Shown: piece by piece, positions 10,342-22,217 of the stretch
Layout: every line of letters begins with the position of its first letter
How positions within the stretch are numbered: the first letter of the stretch is position 1
NCBI RefSeq assembly: GCF_003286085.1
Contig: NW_020825712.1
Coordinates: forward strand, 23,340 to 87,339
Direction of reading: 5' to 3'
Source of the DNA: Drosophila persimilis
Taxonomy: Eukaryota; Arthropoda; Insecta; Diptera; Drosophilidae
DNA length: 64,000 bases
Notes under the pieces: generated by a model
The model's input: only the letters and a program-made list of their open reading frames with translations
What the model was told of the DNA's origin: nothing
Databases searched by the model: none
Made by a program: the position numbers and the translations under genes

Positions 10342-12221
10342 ATGAATGCGAATAGTTCATCTGACTCTCGGCTTAGAAATAAGCGGACTGATCATGAGAG
10401 AATGCTTCTAATATCAGGCAAATTACCTTGTGAGATTCGTGCTGAGTACCGTTCAGAGGCTGAACGCTCTACATGCACAGAAACCACAACAACAGTAACA
10501 TTCACTAGTGCCACCAACAACACCACCTACACCATGGCAACTGCTACAATAAGCAGTATCTGCCCTGCACTAAGCTTTGATAGCCAAGAAAACTCCATAT
10601 CCACATGCCCCGACGACACTGAGGCAAAAACACTTCGCACTGCTGCCGAACGACTTCTGGATGCTCAAAAACGGAGAACGGGCAAAAGAAAAAACGAGCA
10701 GACTTTGTCATCCTATCCTAAATCTAAACGAGGGAGCGGCGGCCGGGACCTGGGCGTGTCCCCCACTACAAGCCAACAGGCAAACACCAACAACAGATTT
10801 GCCATTCTTGACACGAACATCCCAAGTGATAGTAATAATGAGGAAGTTCGGATGAATGTAGATGCAGACGCTGGAAATGACCAAATGGATGAACACCTTT
10901 ATGAAGCAGTTAATACAGACCAGTGTCTTCAAGGTGAATCAGCGAGCTCTGGTAATCAGCTTAAAGGCCCTCCAAAACCACCGCAAATAGTTGTCAATAT
11001 TAGCAACTTAAATGACTTATTTGATGTCATAAAGGACGTTGCAAATTTGAATAACGTTGTCGTCAAAGCTAACCAGGGGGAAACGGTCAGAATCCTCCCC
11101 AAAGACAGTGATACCTATAGAGAAATTGTGGATCGTTTCGATGCCACACATACCAATTGCAGACTGAAAAGCCTCATAGAATTGTTGTAAGAGACCTACA
11201 TCATAGCACCCTAAACAATGATATTACCGCCGGATTTAAAATGTTGGGCTTCGAGGTCCTTCACATCCATAATCCAAGCTCAAGGACTAACAAGGACGAA
11301 AAACTTAATATTTTTTTCATTAATATTAAGCCTTGTGCAAAAATTAACGAAATTTACCAAGTCAAGACCCTTTGCCGCCAAAAAATAAGGATTGAAAGGA
11401 TGCGAAAATCCACAGAGATTGCTCAATGTCGTCGATGCCAGGATTTCGGCCACACAGCCAAATACTGCCGCCGGCATCACAACTGTGCCAGATGCGGTGA
11501 AAATCACCAAACCTCACAATGCACACGCCCCCTAGATGCACAGCCAACCTGCATTCACTGCTCTGGAAGCCATATGGCCAGTTATAAAGGATGCCAATGG
11601 TATCAGGAGTTACTACGCCGATCAATGGGCTCCGCAAAGAAGGCAATTAATACGCACAGGACGGGTCATGTCCCCTTAAATAATTAAGTGGCATATGCTT
11701 ACTCTACCACACTTCCTGGAGACCAGCAACAGTTTCCTACCTTGCAGTCTAGTCACAAAAAGGGGGCTAATAGACCAACAATACAGCAGCACCAGCGAAA
11801 TATTGTTCAGCACCAACCTTTGGTAGGCACTAGAAGTAATACAGGAGCCTCCTATGCTGCCGTAGCAAATGGTAATTCAAATGCAATACCTGCTACACCT
11901 GCTCAGCGTCGTGTTCATAGTCTACAAGCGCATCAGCCACAAGGATTGAATAACCAGCAACAGAATTCATATGAAGTCCAGGCACTGCTACAACAACAGC
12001 AGACATAATTTCAACAATGGCAACAACAGCTCCAACAGCAGCAGCAGCAGCAGTTTCTTATGTGGCTACAGCAACAGCAGCAAGAACAGCAGCAGCATAA
12101 TAGTCAAGCCAATCAACGCCTTGAAAAACTCGAAAAAATGGTTTTTGAATTGGCCAACACGATTAAGCAATGGGCTGGATCTAATCTTCAGCTCCAGAAG
12201 AACGTTTCAGCATCTCAATGA
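10342..12221 (+). pseudogene. LINE ORF1 (Gag-like nucleic-acid-binding protein), broken
   Basis: The start at ATG 10342 gives MNANSSSD. The N-terminal part is Ser/Thr-rich and acidic. A frameshift near 11155-11160 separates it from the conserved part, which has an RNA-recognition-like region starting RIVVRDLHHST followed by three zinc knuckles: CRRCQDFGHTAKYC, CARCGENHQTSQC and CIHCSGSHMASYKGC. A TAA at 11685-11687 and another near 12006 interrupt the Gln-rich C-terminus. The frame's final TGA (12219-12221) overlaps the ORF2 ATG as ATGA. Such proteins package the LINE RNA. Function is lost here. Confidence 0.85.
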
Positions 12222-14936
12222 ACCCACTAAAGGTTCTCATCTGGAATGCTAACGGCATTTCACGAAAAGCAAAAGAGGTTGAGCTCTTCGCGCACAAGAA
12301 TAGCGTTGACATTCTTCTTTTGACGGAGATCAGAATTAAAAGAGGGGCAGCTGTTAAAATACATGGATATGCCTTCTATCCAGCCTTCAAGCCATCGCGG
12401 AATAATAATAGCGTTGATGGAGTTGCGGTTTTAGTTAAGACTTCGCTTCGTCATTTTCCACAAAGGGTCATTGAGACACGCAGCATGCAAATGTCAGCAG
12501 TAAAAGTAGCCACAGGACTGGGCGATGTGGAGTTCAGCGCCATTTACTGCCCTCCTAGAGTCAGGATTGAGGAAAGACATTACATCGATGCACTCCGTGC
12601 TTGCGGGCAAAGGTATTTGGTTGGTGGTGACTGGAATGCCCGACACTGGCTGTGGGGAGACACTTACAATTCCCCTAGGGGGCGAGAGCTAGCGGAAGCC
12701 ATCTCTGCTACGCGCTAAGATCCTTGCAACTGGGTCACCAACCAGGTACCCATATGTACTCAATCACACGCCGTCCTGCATAGACTTCGCAGTACATCAT
12801 GGTATTCCGGATTCTCGAGCAACAATAATTCAGAGCTGGGATCTGGACTCCGACCATCTGGCCTTAGTCATCAGCATTAAAACAGATGGCATTATAGAAA
12901 ATCCAAGCCCTCATCTAGTCACCAAGCACACTGATCTGCTCGCATTTAGGCAACATTTGGAGAGGTCGATTCAACTGAACGTCTCGCTAAACTCTGAGGA
13001 AGATATCGAGATGGCTGTAGACAACATCACAGAGAGTATACACATGGCTGCTGCTGCCTCAACGCCCTCGCATCCTCCGACAAGCGCCGCCTATGGAATA
13101 GTTCTTACAAGAGAGGCCAGAGAGCTTTTGTCACAAAAAAGGAGACTTCGAAGACGCGCAATCCGATCTCAAGACCCATGGGACCGAACTCTATGGAACC
13201 GGGCTGCCAAGCAACTTCGAAACACCCTGAGAGAACTTCGAAGCAACTTCTTTGAACAAAAGCTTGCTTCCATGGATTACACCGTGGATGCTGGATATTC
13301 GCTTTGGAAGACCACTAAGTCTCTTAAGAGACAACCGTTCAGACAGATTCCCATCCGGTGTCCCAACGGTGAACTTGCTAGAAACGAAGAAGAGCAGGCC
13401 AATTCGTTTGCACATCATTTAGGGGACAGGTTCACCCATTACCAATTCGCCACGGAGGCGCAGTACAAAGAGACAAAAGATAGTCTGCAAACACCTCTAC
13501 AAATGGCCTTACCCATTAAACCAGCCAGGGCTGAGGAGATTGTTGAAGTCATCAAGTCCCTACCGAGGAAGAAGGCTCCTGGCATTGACAGAGTGTGCAA
13601 TTCCACACTGAAAGCATTGCCTACTCGGGCGATACTCTACATAGTGCTCATTTTTAACGCCATGTTAAGGATGCAGTTTTTCCCTAAGCAGTGGAAGATA
13701 GCAACAATCCTGATGATCCATAAGCCTGGAAAACCGGAGGACGACCCTGAGTCGTATCGGCCAATAAGTCTCTTGTCTTCCTTATCGAAGGTCTGGGAAA
13801 GGCTTCTTGCCAATCGTCTTGGTGGCATCATCAAGGAATGCGGTATCTTGCCGGATCACCAGTTTGGCTTTCGGGAGGGACACGGCACAGTGGAGCAAGT
13901 CCACAGATTGGCAGGACACATCCTACAGGCCTATGATGATCTAGAATACTGCAATGCAGTCTTTATTGATATGCAGCAAGCCTTCGATAGAGTTTGGCAT
14001 ATCGGCCTACTGAGCAAAATTAAAAAACTGTTCCCAGCACCATACTACGGTGTCCTACGATCATACTTGGAAGGACGTCAGTTTATGGTCAGGTTCAGGA
14101 ACACACATTCAACACCTTGCCAAATGAGAGCTGGAGTTCCACAGGGCAGCGTCCTTGGCCCGCTGCTTTACTCTATCTATGTATACTGCAGATCTACCCT
14201 CCCCAAGCGAGCAACATATGGAGGCCCCCCGTAAGGCTCTGCTTGCTACCTACGCGGACGATATAGCACTGCTCTACAGCTCCAAGTGCCGCCTTGAGGC
14301 AGCAGATGGTCTCCAAGAGTACCTCTACTCTTTGGCAGCTTGGTGCAAAAGATGGAATTTAAAAGTCAACCCACTGAAGACCACCAATCCATGCTTCACC
14401 CTGAAAGCGCTCATAGACCCCCACCCATAAAGCTTGAAGGCGTAACTTTGGACCAACCAGAGCAAGCAAAGTATCTCGGTATCACCCTTGATAAGCGTCT
14501 TACTTTTGGTCCACACTTGAAAGCTACGGCTCGTAAATGTGGGCAAAGAATGCAGCAATTGCGGTGGCTGATTAACAGAAGAAGCACCATGTCACTGAGA
14601 GCCAAAAGAGCAGTTTATGTACACTGTGTAGCCCCGATCTGGCTCTACGGTGTGCAGATTTGGGGTATAGCTGCCAAATCGAACTATAAACGGATACAGG
14701 TCTTGCAGAATCGCGCCATGAGGCAAATAACGAACTGCCCTTGGTACGTGCGCGGCTCCACCCTACATCGGGATTTGAATCTGCATACAGTAGAGGAGCA
14801 GATTGGAAGGCACACCAGCAGATACAGTGACAGGCCAATTAGACACCATAGTATGCTCGCCAGACGATTACTACCTGCCAGGCCTTTGAGGCGGTTGAAG
14901 AGATTGGGTTTTGCCAAAACTATTGGCCAACTCTAA
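12218..14936 (+). pseudogene. LINE ORF2 (endonuclease and reverse transcriptase), broken
   Basis: ATG 12218 opens MNPLKVLIWNANGI, the start of an exo-endo-phosphatase-type endonuclease, with LLLTEIRI and GGDWNARHWLWG later. A frameshift near 12710 follows. The RT frame 12957-14234 has PGIDRV, YRPISLLSSLSKVWERL, the FIDMQQAFDRVWH catalytic region and GVPQGSVLGP. A second frameshift near 14170 leads to YADD (about 14255) and a third near 14400 to the C-terminal region ending at 14936 (KYLGITLD, QIWG). The three catalytic aspartate regions are present but in different frames. Confidence 0.88.
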
Positions 14937-15106
14937 GTTTCCCTCCCAATATTATAATATTACTTTTTTTATTATTACTATATACTATACTATATTATAT
15001 CTCTATAAGTCCTCTTGCATAAAGCAATAGGTTTGGTCTCCTTAATACTATTTACCTGGGTTGTTAAGATACGATATATGCAATGTACGGATTCAACGCT
15101 TAATAA

Positions 15107-15134
<28 letters not shown>
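14937..15134 (+). other. LINE 3' UTR and poly(A) tail
   Basis: About 170 bases of AT-rich sequence with no ORF, then aataata and an uninterrupted run of about 27 A from 15108. It ends at the right target-site duplication. Confidence 0.85.
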
Positions 15135-15137
<3 letters not shown>

Positions 15138-15146
15138 CGTTTGGTG
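15135..15146 (+). repeat. Target-site duplication, right copy
   Basis: The string attcgtttggtg is identical to 10048-10059. It continues into tcagtaggatcc exactly as BEL copy 2 does at 21890. Confidence 0.92.
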
Positions 15147-15777
15147 TCAGTAGGATCCAACTATCAATTAAGACAAAGTCGTGCCTCGCAAATCAATTTA
15201 GCGTCGATCGTTGTCGGTGCATACGTATACACAACATCCAATTACCCATTATTTCATTGAGTGTCTCGGCATTAAATACGATTATTAGAAACGATCTTTC
15301 GCCTTCAGTTGCTTGTATTGAGAATCAATATGACCTCAAAAGCCAACAATATCGCCCTTGAAGAGCTGAAGAAAAAGCGCAGTTGCCGTGTCAAAGGCAT
15401 TCGTTTATTAGCGGACCGTTTAGAAGCGGGGGATATTCCGCTGGTATTGACGGAGCTCGATTGCAGACTCGAAACGCTGATGCGTAGCATTGACACGGCA
15501 CGCGAACTTCAAGAGAAGATTGAAGATATAGACATTGACGATGAATTTGGAGTCGAGTTGGAAGAACTCTCAATTTTCACAAAGGCAAAATTAATGTCTC
15601 TCATTTGCGCATTAAAGACAGCTGATGAGACAATACCGGCAGTACCAGCTTATGGTGGCCCATCTCGTGCTCGCCTTCCGAAGTTAGCTCTGCCGCAGTT
15701 CAGCGGCAACTTTTCGGACTTTAAAAACTTCATAGGTTTATTTGAGACTCTAGTTCACAATGACCAATGACCAAAGC
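15147..15777 (+). mobile_element. BEL/Pao-like element copy 1, continuation with start of gag
   Basis: Leader remainder and the first 146 gag codons. Relative to copy 2 it lacks about 154 bases (21974-22127) just before aattaccc. The element is cut at about 15777 where repeat R3 begins, with a short tgaccaa duplication at the break. Confidence 0.8.
15330..15770 (+). pseudogene. BEL/Pao gag, N-terminal fragment
   Basis: ATG 15330 gives MTSKANNIALEELKKKRS and matches the intact N-terminus at 22218 with one visible change in this stretch (SIFTKA for SIVTKA). It ends at an out-of-place TGA made by the 7-bp tgaccaa duplication at the breakpoint. It lacks the zinc fingers and protease. Confidence 0.85.
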
Positions 15778-16809
15778 GGTCGTTTGACCGCGTCTCGACT
15801 CATACTACATAAACTTTAAAATTTTAGAATCCCGTGACTCTACAGGGAGCTAACTCCGAAAACAACAATTTGCATATTCCGATCATATCCGAAATGAAAT
15901 GGCACAATCATACATAGGGCGTTCTCGAAAGTACTAGGGACTTTCGTCGGGGTGTTCCAAAAATATCGCGGGCGTGAGGTCTTGAGATGGAAGTCGACAC
16001 ACACAATTTTGTACCCACCCTTCCATGATTTCCAGTGGTGCGAAATGTTCTGGAAATCCCTAATATTCTCACCCTACCCCCTTACGTCACCATGTCACCA
16101 GGAAATTAGAAGTCTACTCCATATTCATGGCTGACAAAATTCAATATATTTCTTTGGACTTAATACTAGACATGTGGCTACATCATCAAAACCGAGCGAA
16201 CAAGTGTTTCACTACCGGAAAGAACACAAGTCTTTAATTAACCAGTAGGCAAATCAAGGGAAAGAAATTAATGGAAATGGAAAAATATAAGGCTTAATCT
16301 CTAAAGGAGAAAGAGAAACGTTGTAGATATTTATAGAGGTATGTATATATAAACGAGAGCGTATATGAATATAATATATGATATTAGAAATAAGGAAATT
16401 AAATATGTATAAAGAAAAAACGAAAAATTAAAAAATTATAAAAAGCCGAGAGGGTCATACCAGCGTACCGCCATGGTGAGCCAAAACGCAATTTAATTAA
16501 AAATAAAAAAACATTTTTATGGTTGTTGGTTTAAGGAGATTAAAAAAAAATTTTCTTTTTGTTTTGTTGTTAGTGTATTTGTCGGCTACGTTTCAATGCA
16601 TTACAAAAATGCATGGAAAGCGAGCACTGCCAGCTTAAAGCAGAATTGGCAACTACGAGAACGAAAAGCTTCGAGCGTGAGGAACGCAAGCGTTTCGCTC
16701 TCTTATCAGCAGCGGCTGGCCGCTGCGCATGCCTTTTACGATTTTACGAATTCAGGCGCAAAAGAGAACAAGGAAATTGGGTCACTTACAGCTTCAATAC
16801 AGTAAAAAA
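15778..16809. repeat. Unclassified repeat R, copy 3, 5' truncated
   Basis: It begins at ggtcgtttgaccgcg, equivalent to about 2066 in R1, directly after BEL gag, and runs to gtaaaaaa before a DINE. It is near-identical to R1 and R2, with a few substitutions such as caacta for caacga. Confidence 0.55.
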
Positions 16810-17932
16810 CGAGGGGGAACGTTGTGAGTTGCTGCGGACACCGCAACTCTAGAGTTATACCCGATACTAAGTCAGTATGGCTCTCCTCCGGCAGACGCCG
16901 CTAATATTAAACGACACGACAAAGAGTGCGTGCGAGAGAGACAAAAAATCAGTCTGAGCGTGACGTCGGGCGCTGCGTAGCCACTAAAAATTGATTTGTT
17001 TCCTTTGGCTATAAAAATGATCTAATCTGATCCAGATTCAGCAATCTGATAGATATGGTCGGTATCTATGATTCTGCGTTTTTAGTTTTCTCAAATCTGC
17101 AATATTGTGGATGCAACAGATTTTCGTCCTTTGTGGGGGCGGAAGGGGGTGGGGCGAAATTTTGAGATAAAGGTTTTATAGTGAGATCTAACAGAAGTGC
17201 GGATACCAAATTTGGTTACTCTAGCTTTAATAGTCTCTGAGATCTGTGAATATCCCCAGATTTGCATCCTTTGCGGGGGCGGAAGGGGGTGTGGCGAAAT
17301 TTTGAAACAAACTCGTCTCGGTCCGATATATTAGGAGTGTGGATACCAAATTTGGTTGCTCTAGCTTTTATAGTCTCTGAGATCTAGGCGCTAATGTTTT
17401 ACTCTAAGCAAAGCCGCCTATGCTACCTGTGTGTTAGAGAGAGACAGGGCGAGAAAAAATGAAATTGTTTTCTTGATGGTGGCTATAATAGTAATACGAT
17501 CCAATTCAGATTCTGCAGTCTAAAAGATATGGTCATTCTCTACGATTCTGCGTTTTTTGTTTTCTCGTATCTTTAAAATTGTGGATGCCACAGATTTTCG
17601 CCCTTTGTGGGGGCGGAAGTGGGCGGGGCAAAGTTTTGAAATATTTTTGTAGCAGTGACATATCACAGAAGTCTGGATCCAAAACATCGTTGCTCTAGCT
17701 CTTATAGTCTTTGAGCATTAGGCGCTGAAGGGGACGGACAGACGGACAGACGGACAGACGGACGGACGGACAGACGGACAGACAGACATGGCTCAATCGA
17801 CTCGGCTATTGATGCTGATCAAGAATATATATACTTTATGGGGTCGGAAACGATTCCTTCTGGACGTTACACACATCCACTTTTACCACAAATCTAATAT
17901 ACCCCAATACTCATTTTGAGTATCGGGTATAA
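16810..17932 (+). mobile_element. DINE-like element, full length
   Basis: A plus copy occupying the R-Q junction (gtaaaaaa | caatctcc). Compare position 7713/7714, which is empty. It carries the ttgcatcctttgcgg and aaacaaactcgtctcgg variants also seen at 3490, 32600 and 36600, which define one subfamily. Confidence 0.85.
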
Positions 17933-18023
17933 CAATCTCCAGTCAAGGGTGGGAGTTTGGTGTGGGGTGCAGAACTTTGTGAGAGCTGTGTACCGAGCTG
18001 GATACCAAATTGGTTTTTGGAAT
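17933..18023. repeat. Segment Q, copy 3
   Basis: Same 91 bases as 7714-7804 with ccagtc for ccgtc near the start. It is followed by L copy 3. Confidence 0.7.
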
Positions 18024-18231
18024 TGTAGCGCCATTTGGCGTATAATAATTGTTATTAGGATCGTATTTTATGAAGTCTAGTGTAAGTTAGGCTAGGGCAA
18101 AGCAGGAGCGCAATATAAGCTCGCTCTCTCGCTCTTGGCGAATTCGCCCCACTTTGCAACCGTAGGTAAGATAGGCGCAGAAGAAATTGTTTGAATATAT
18201 GAAGAGAAGTCGAGAAAAATCTATGAAAACG
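18024..18231 (+). mobile_element. LTR of family L, copy 3, 3' truncated
   Basis: First 208 bases of the L LTR, broken after ctatgaaaac where minus-strand LINE sequence starts. The remaining third and the leader are missing. Confidence 0.7.
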
Positions 18232-18239
18232 CGTCTATT

Positions 18240-18821
18240 AACACTCCACGTTCCCCATTCTCCCGTTCGCGGGGTATTTTCGGATCCAACAGCAGCAGCA
18301 GTCGGAGCTGCAGGTCCCACCCCAAAGGTTCCGGCGACAAGAATGGACCCAATGCGATGCATGTAGGTTGAAGCATGTAGGTTGAAAATTCAGAGGACGG
18401 TGGGATGTAAGAGCACGATATAAATAGATTTATCGAGGAGAGTCGAAGCTTAACTACTATAATTTCAATATTGTTATGAGCTTCGACAGAAAAAAGTTGG
18501 GATGTTATGTCAGAACGGACGATCCGATCTATAAATGGTAAATTTGTCAATAAGGATTTCAGAATCAGAGATTGAGGGATGAAGCCAGGTTTCGGAGAAA
18601 GCGATAATGTCGGCCTCAAAAGTTGCACTATCAGTATGTAACTTGTTGAGCTTGCTGCCCAAGCCACGAACGTTCTGATAGGCAATCTTTAACGTACTAG
18701 GGGAAGCTAGTTTTTTGCTACAGAAGATGTAGCAGACGGAGTTGCAGATGGAACAGATGGAGTTGGAAGAATACCTACTCGATGATCCGGGCTGGTGGGA
18801 CGATTTGTAAAGAGGTGACAA
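18240..18821 (-). pseudogene. CR1-like ORF2, endonuclease N-terminus, broken
   Basis: Minus-strand frame with LKIAYQNVRGLGSKLNKL, then FEADIIAFSETWL, the first two endonuclease motifs. A frame change follows near 18650, then a CSYIPPSSEF segment. A short duplication of catgtaggttgaa sits at 18358-18385. The catalytic GDFN-type motif appears altered to AGTFG. No RT follows. Confidence 0.7.
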
Positions 18822-19663
18822 ATCGTATGCACCGGCCAGAAAGAGGGGTCGAGCAAACTATTAACATGCTTATCAGGGACGAGAATTTTAAAAGAGGAGA
18901 TGTTTCGCTTGACCTTGAAGTTAAATTTGGTACCTACGAGACCCGCAGAACTATCTATGTTGAGTTTAGACAATATAAAGTTTCGGACCATGACCTCCGA
19001 GCCGATGCCATGAGTCGAGAGACGAAAATAGGTTTTGAAGGAGCAACCGCAGTAAGAACAGATAGAGGGGTCACAGAATTATTTGTTGAGACGGGAGCAG
19101 TGGACGTAGAGGTGTTAGTTGGGAAAGCAGTAGTTATGGGAGTTGAGGTTGCCGCTTCAAGTAGGACCACGGAAGCGCTTGCGACGGCTTCCTCGATGAC
19201 ATCCGGGCCGACGTCCTGGTCAGAACCATTATAACAAAGGTCCATGGCGTCAGAATTTATAAGTGACGGTGATCGAGATTGGGGTGCAGGTGATCCCGGG
19301 ACTGGAAGAGAAACGACCGGATTAGAGATTGGCAAATAATTGGTAACCTTCTTTCGCTTTGGCGACTCAGTCAAAATTTTTAGATTTTTGAAATGAGACT
19401 CCATTGCATTTTGAATCCTGAGTTGAGCGCAGCGAATTCAGTATGAGTCTGTCTCATAAAAACCCGCATGTCGTTCTCAATAGCTCTGCAGTCCCAACAG
19501 GTCCAGTTGAGACCGCAGCGAGTCTTTATGACGTCGACTACGCGTCCTCCAATTTGCCCAAAGTCGGCGCAAACAGTGTGTGCCATGTTATCACACAACA
19601 AGCAGAAGGTGAATGTTTGTCGTGTGGCAGCTGAGCGGCAGCGTTTATCACAACAAATACTCA
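18707..19663 (-). pseudogene. CR1-like ORF1 with PHD-type zinc finger, broken
   Basis: Reading leftward from an ATG whose first base falls on the LTR border (19664), the protein starts MSICCDKRC and has a Cys/His array CLLCDNMAHTVC ... WTCWDC typical of the PHD-like finger in CR1-group ORF1. A frame change near 19390 leads to a Ser/Thr/Pro-rich middle, and another near 18970 leads to a conserved C-terminal block containing FKILVPDKHVNSLLDPSFWP. This is an RNA-binding accessory protein of a LINE, now inactive. Confidence 0.7.
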
Positions 19664-20165
19664 TGTAGCGCCATTTGGCGTATAATCATTGTTATTAGGA
19701 TCGTAATTTATGAAGTCTAGTGTAAGTTAGGCTAGGGCAAAGCGGGAGCGCAATAAAAGCTCGCTCTCTCGCTCTTGGCGAATTCGCCCCGCTTTGCAAC
19801 CGTAGGTAAGATAGGCGCAGAAGAAATTGTTTGAATATATGAAGAGAAGTCGAGAAAAATCTATGAAAACGAACGCACGCACTCCTTTTTTTTCGTCGTC
19901 GTAAAATACAAGTTTGCAGTCACCCAAGTTTTTCGGTCTCTTTATTTTAGAAAATCTATTCTAAATTTTCATGGCGCCCCCGGGTGGACGTGCAAATTAA
20001 ACGTATTAATTAAAAGTGGAAGACAAAAGTGACAGTGACACAGTGGAGAATAGATCAATAACCAAAATCTATTATACCTACATGTATGTACATGCATATG
20101 TGCTGCAGCTAAATTGCCAAATTGACCGCGACGTGTGTGCAAAGAATTCAACAAAATAAACTAAA
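19664..20165 (+). mobile_element. LTR of family L, copy 4, with primer site and leader
   Basis: LTR 19664-19971, primer site from 19972, leader to 20165. Its left flank is CR1-like LINE sequence, unlike copies 1-3, which proves the TGTAGC border. It differs from copy 2 by about a dozen substitutions. It begins the second copy of the L-DINE-BEL block. Confidence 0.75.
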
Positions 20166-21266
20166 CGAGGGAGAACGTTGTGAGTTGCTGCGGACACCGC
20201 AACTCTACAGTTATACCCGATACTAAGTCAGTATGGCTCTCCTCCGGCAGACGCCGCTAATATTAAACGACACGACAAAGAATGCGTGCGAGAGAGACAG
20301 AAAATCAGTCTGAGCGTGACGTCGGGCGCTGCGTAGCCAATGCAAATTGATTTGTTCCTTTTGGCTATAAAAATGATCTGATCTGATCCAAATTCAGCAA
20401 CTGGATAGATATGGTCATTCTCTATGATTCTGCGTTTTTAGTTTTCTCGAATCTGCAATATTGTGGATGCAACTGATTCTCGTCCTTTGTGGGGGCGGAA
20501 GGGGGTGGGGCGAAATTCTGAGATATACGTTTTATAGTGAGATCTAACAAAAGTGCGGATACCAAATTTGGTTACTCTAGCCTTAATAGTCTCTGAGATT
20601 TGTGGATGCCCCAGATTTTCGTCCTTTGCGGGGGCGGAAGGGGGTGTGGCTAAATTTTGACACAAAACGGTCAAGGTCCGATATCACAGGAGTGTGGATA
20701 CCAAATTTGGTTGCTCTAGCTCTTATAGGTTCTGAGATCCTTGAACTCATATTTTGCAATTGGCAAAACCGCTGTGTGTTAGAGAGAGACAGAGCGAGAA
20801 AGAATGAAATTGTTTTCTTGATTCTGGCTATAATAATTATACGATATGGTTGAGATTTTACACTCTAGAACATATAGTCATCCTCTACGATTCTGCGTTT
20901 TTGGTTTTATCGTATCGTCGAAAAATGTGGATGCCACAGATTTTCGTCCTTTGTGGGGGCGGAAGTGGGCGGGGCGAAGTTTTGAAATAATTTTATAGCA
21001 GTGACATATCACAGAAGTCTGGATCCAAAACATCGTTGCTCTAGCTCTTATAGTCTTTGAGCATTGGGCGCTGAAGGGGACGGACAGACGGACGGACGGA
21101 CAGACGGACAGACAGACATGGCTCAATCGACTCGGCTATTGATGCTGATCAAGAATATATACATATAATTTATGGGGTCGGAAACGATTCCTTCTGGACG
21201 TTACACACATCCACTTTTACCACAAATCTAATATACCCCAATACTCATTTTGAGTATCGGGTATAA
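20166..21266 (+). mobile_element. DINE-like element, full length
   Basis: Sister of 8307-9432 by shared flanks and the atatatacatataatttatgg variant. It differs in a shorter gacggac tract (21081-21115) and an intact ggggcgaag block. It therefore descends from the same insertion, duplicated with its surroundings. Confidence 0.87.
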
Positions 21267-22217
21267 AAAATCACCGCGTCGGTCGTGCAATACCCTGTCT
21301 GCAGCTATATACAAAAGGAGATATATATACCATCTACCAAAGGAGATCCAAGTGGAGCATCCAGCATCAGAAGAGGAGAGTACAGCACCTGGAATTTCCA
21401 ATCTTATCAAGAGGTATTTGTGCAAAAAATTGAAAGCTCGAGTGAAGACGAAAAGATTAAAAAACTCGCAATTATTGTCTTGTGCTGAAACAATTGCACC
21501 TCGCTTTCAATTCTTGGCACATACGTATGACATAGTAGAGCTAGATTGCATGCTGTAGTTAGAGTTGAGCATAGATATTAATACTTAATTAATATATACA
21601 TATGTACATCTAACCCTGTTGGACGCAATAACTACACATATAACTCATTTTAACTGCAATCGCTGTCACCCCTTTCCCCTTACTCGTTTTCGTTGTGTCA
21701 AATATATGTAAAGTTGGGTCGTTGGCCAAGCACGCATACCAATACGCAGCTGCAGCGGTGAATTTTTTCGTCTCGCTTTCGCTCCTCACCGTTGCTTATC
21801 GTTGTTCTTTTGTTTGGCGCGCTTGATCCAAACCAAACACCAAGTAACGCGCTACCCTGTTTTCGTCGGGTATATTCGTTTGGTGTCAGTAGGATCCAAC
21901 TATCAATTAAGACAAAGTCGTGCCTCGCAAATCAATTTAGCGTCGATCGTTGTCGGATCGTATACACAACATCGATTCTTCAGAACTACAGCGGTGAAAT
22001 TTTTCGTTTTCGCTTGTCACCATTGCTGTTCGTTGCTATTCTTGTGTGGTTTTCGTGTACGCGCCAGCCAAGCGACGCTATACCCTAAATTTGTCGGGTA
22101 TATTGGTTTTTCACCTCGTTTGGGTACAATTACCCATTATTTCATTGAGTGTCTCGGCATTAAATACGATTATTAAAAACGATCTTTCGCCTTCAGTTGC
22201 TTGTATTGAGAATCAAT

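Larger units (their letters stand above)
10060..15134 (+). mobile_element. Jockey-clade LINE, full length but inactive
   Basis: A 5.07-kb non-LTR retrotransposon with a 5' UTR of about 280 bases, ORF1 with three zinc knuckles, ORF2 with apurinic-type endonuclease and reverse transcriptase, a short 3' UTR and a poly(A) tail of about 27 bases. It inserted into BEL leader sequence with a 12-bp target duplication. Its length suggests a complete or near-complete 5' end. At least two lesions in ORF1 and three in ORF2 make it dead. The jockey clade is inferred from the zinc-knuckle pattern and the endonuclease and RT motifs. Confidence 0.9.
18232..19663 (-). mobile_element. CR1-like LINE fragment, 5' part
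   Basis: About 1.43 kb in minus orientation holding ORF1 and the beginning of ORF2. It lies between a truncated L LTR and a full L LTR. The 3' part (RT) is absent. Assignment to the CR1 group rests on the PHD-like ORF1 and the AYQNVRGL endonuclease start. It has several frame breaks. Confidence 0.75.
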
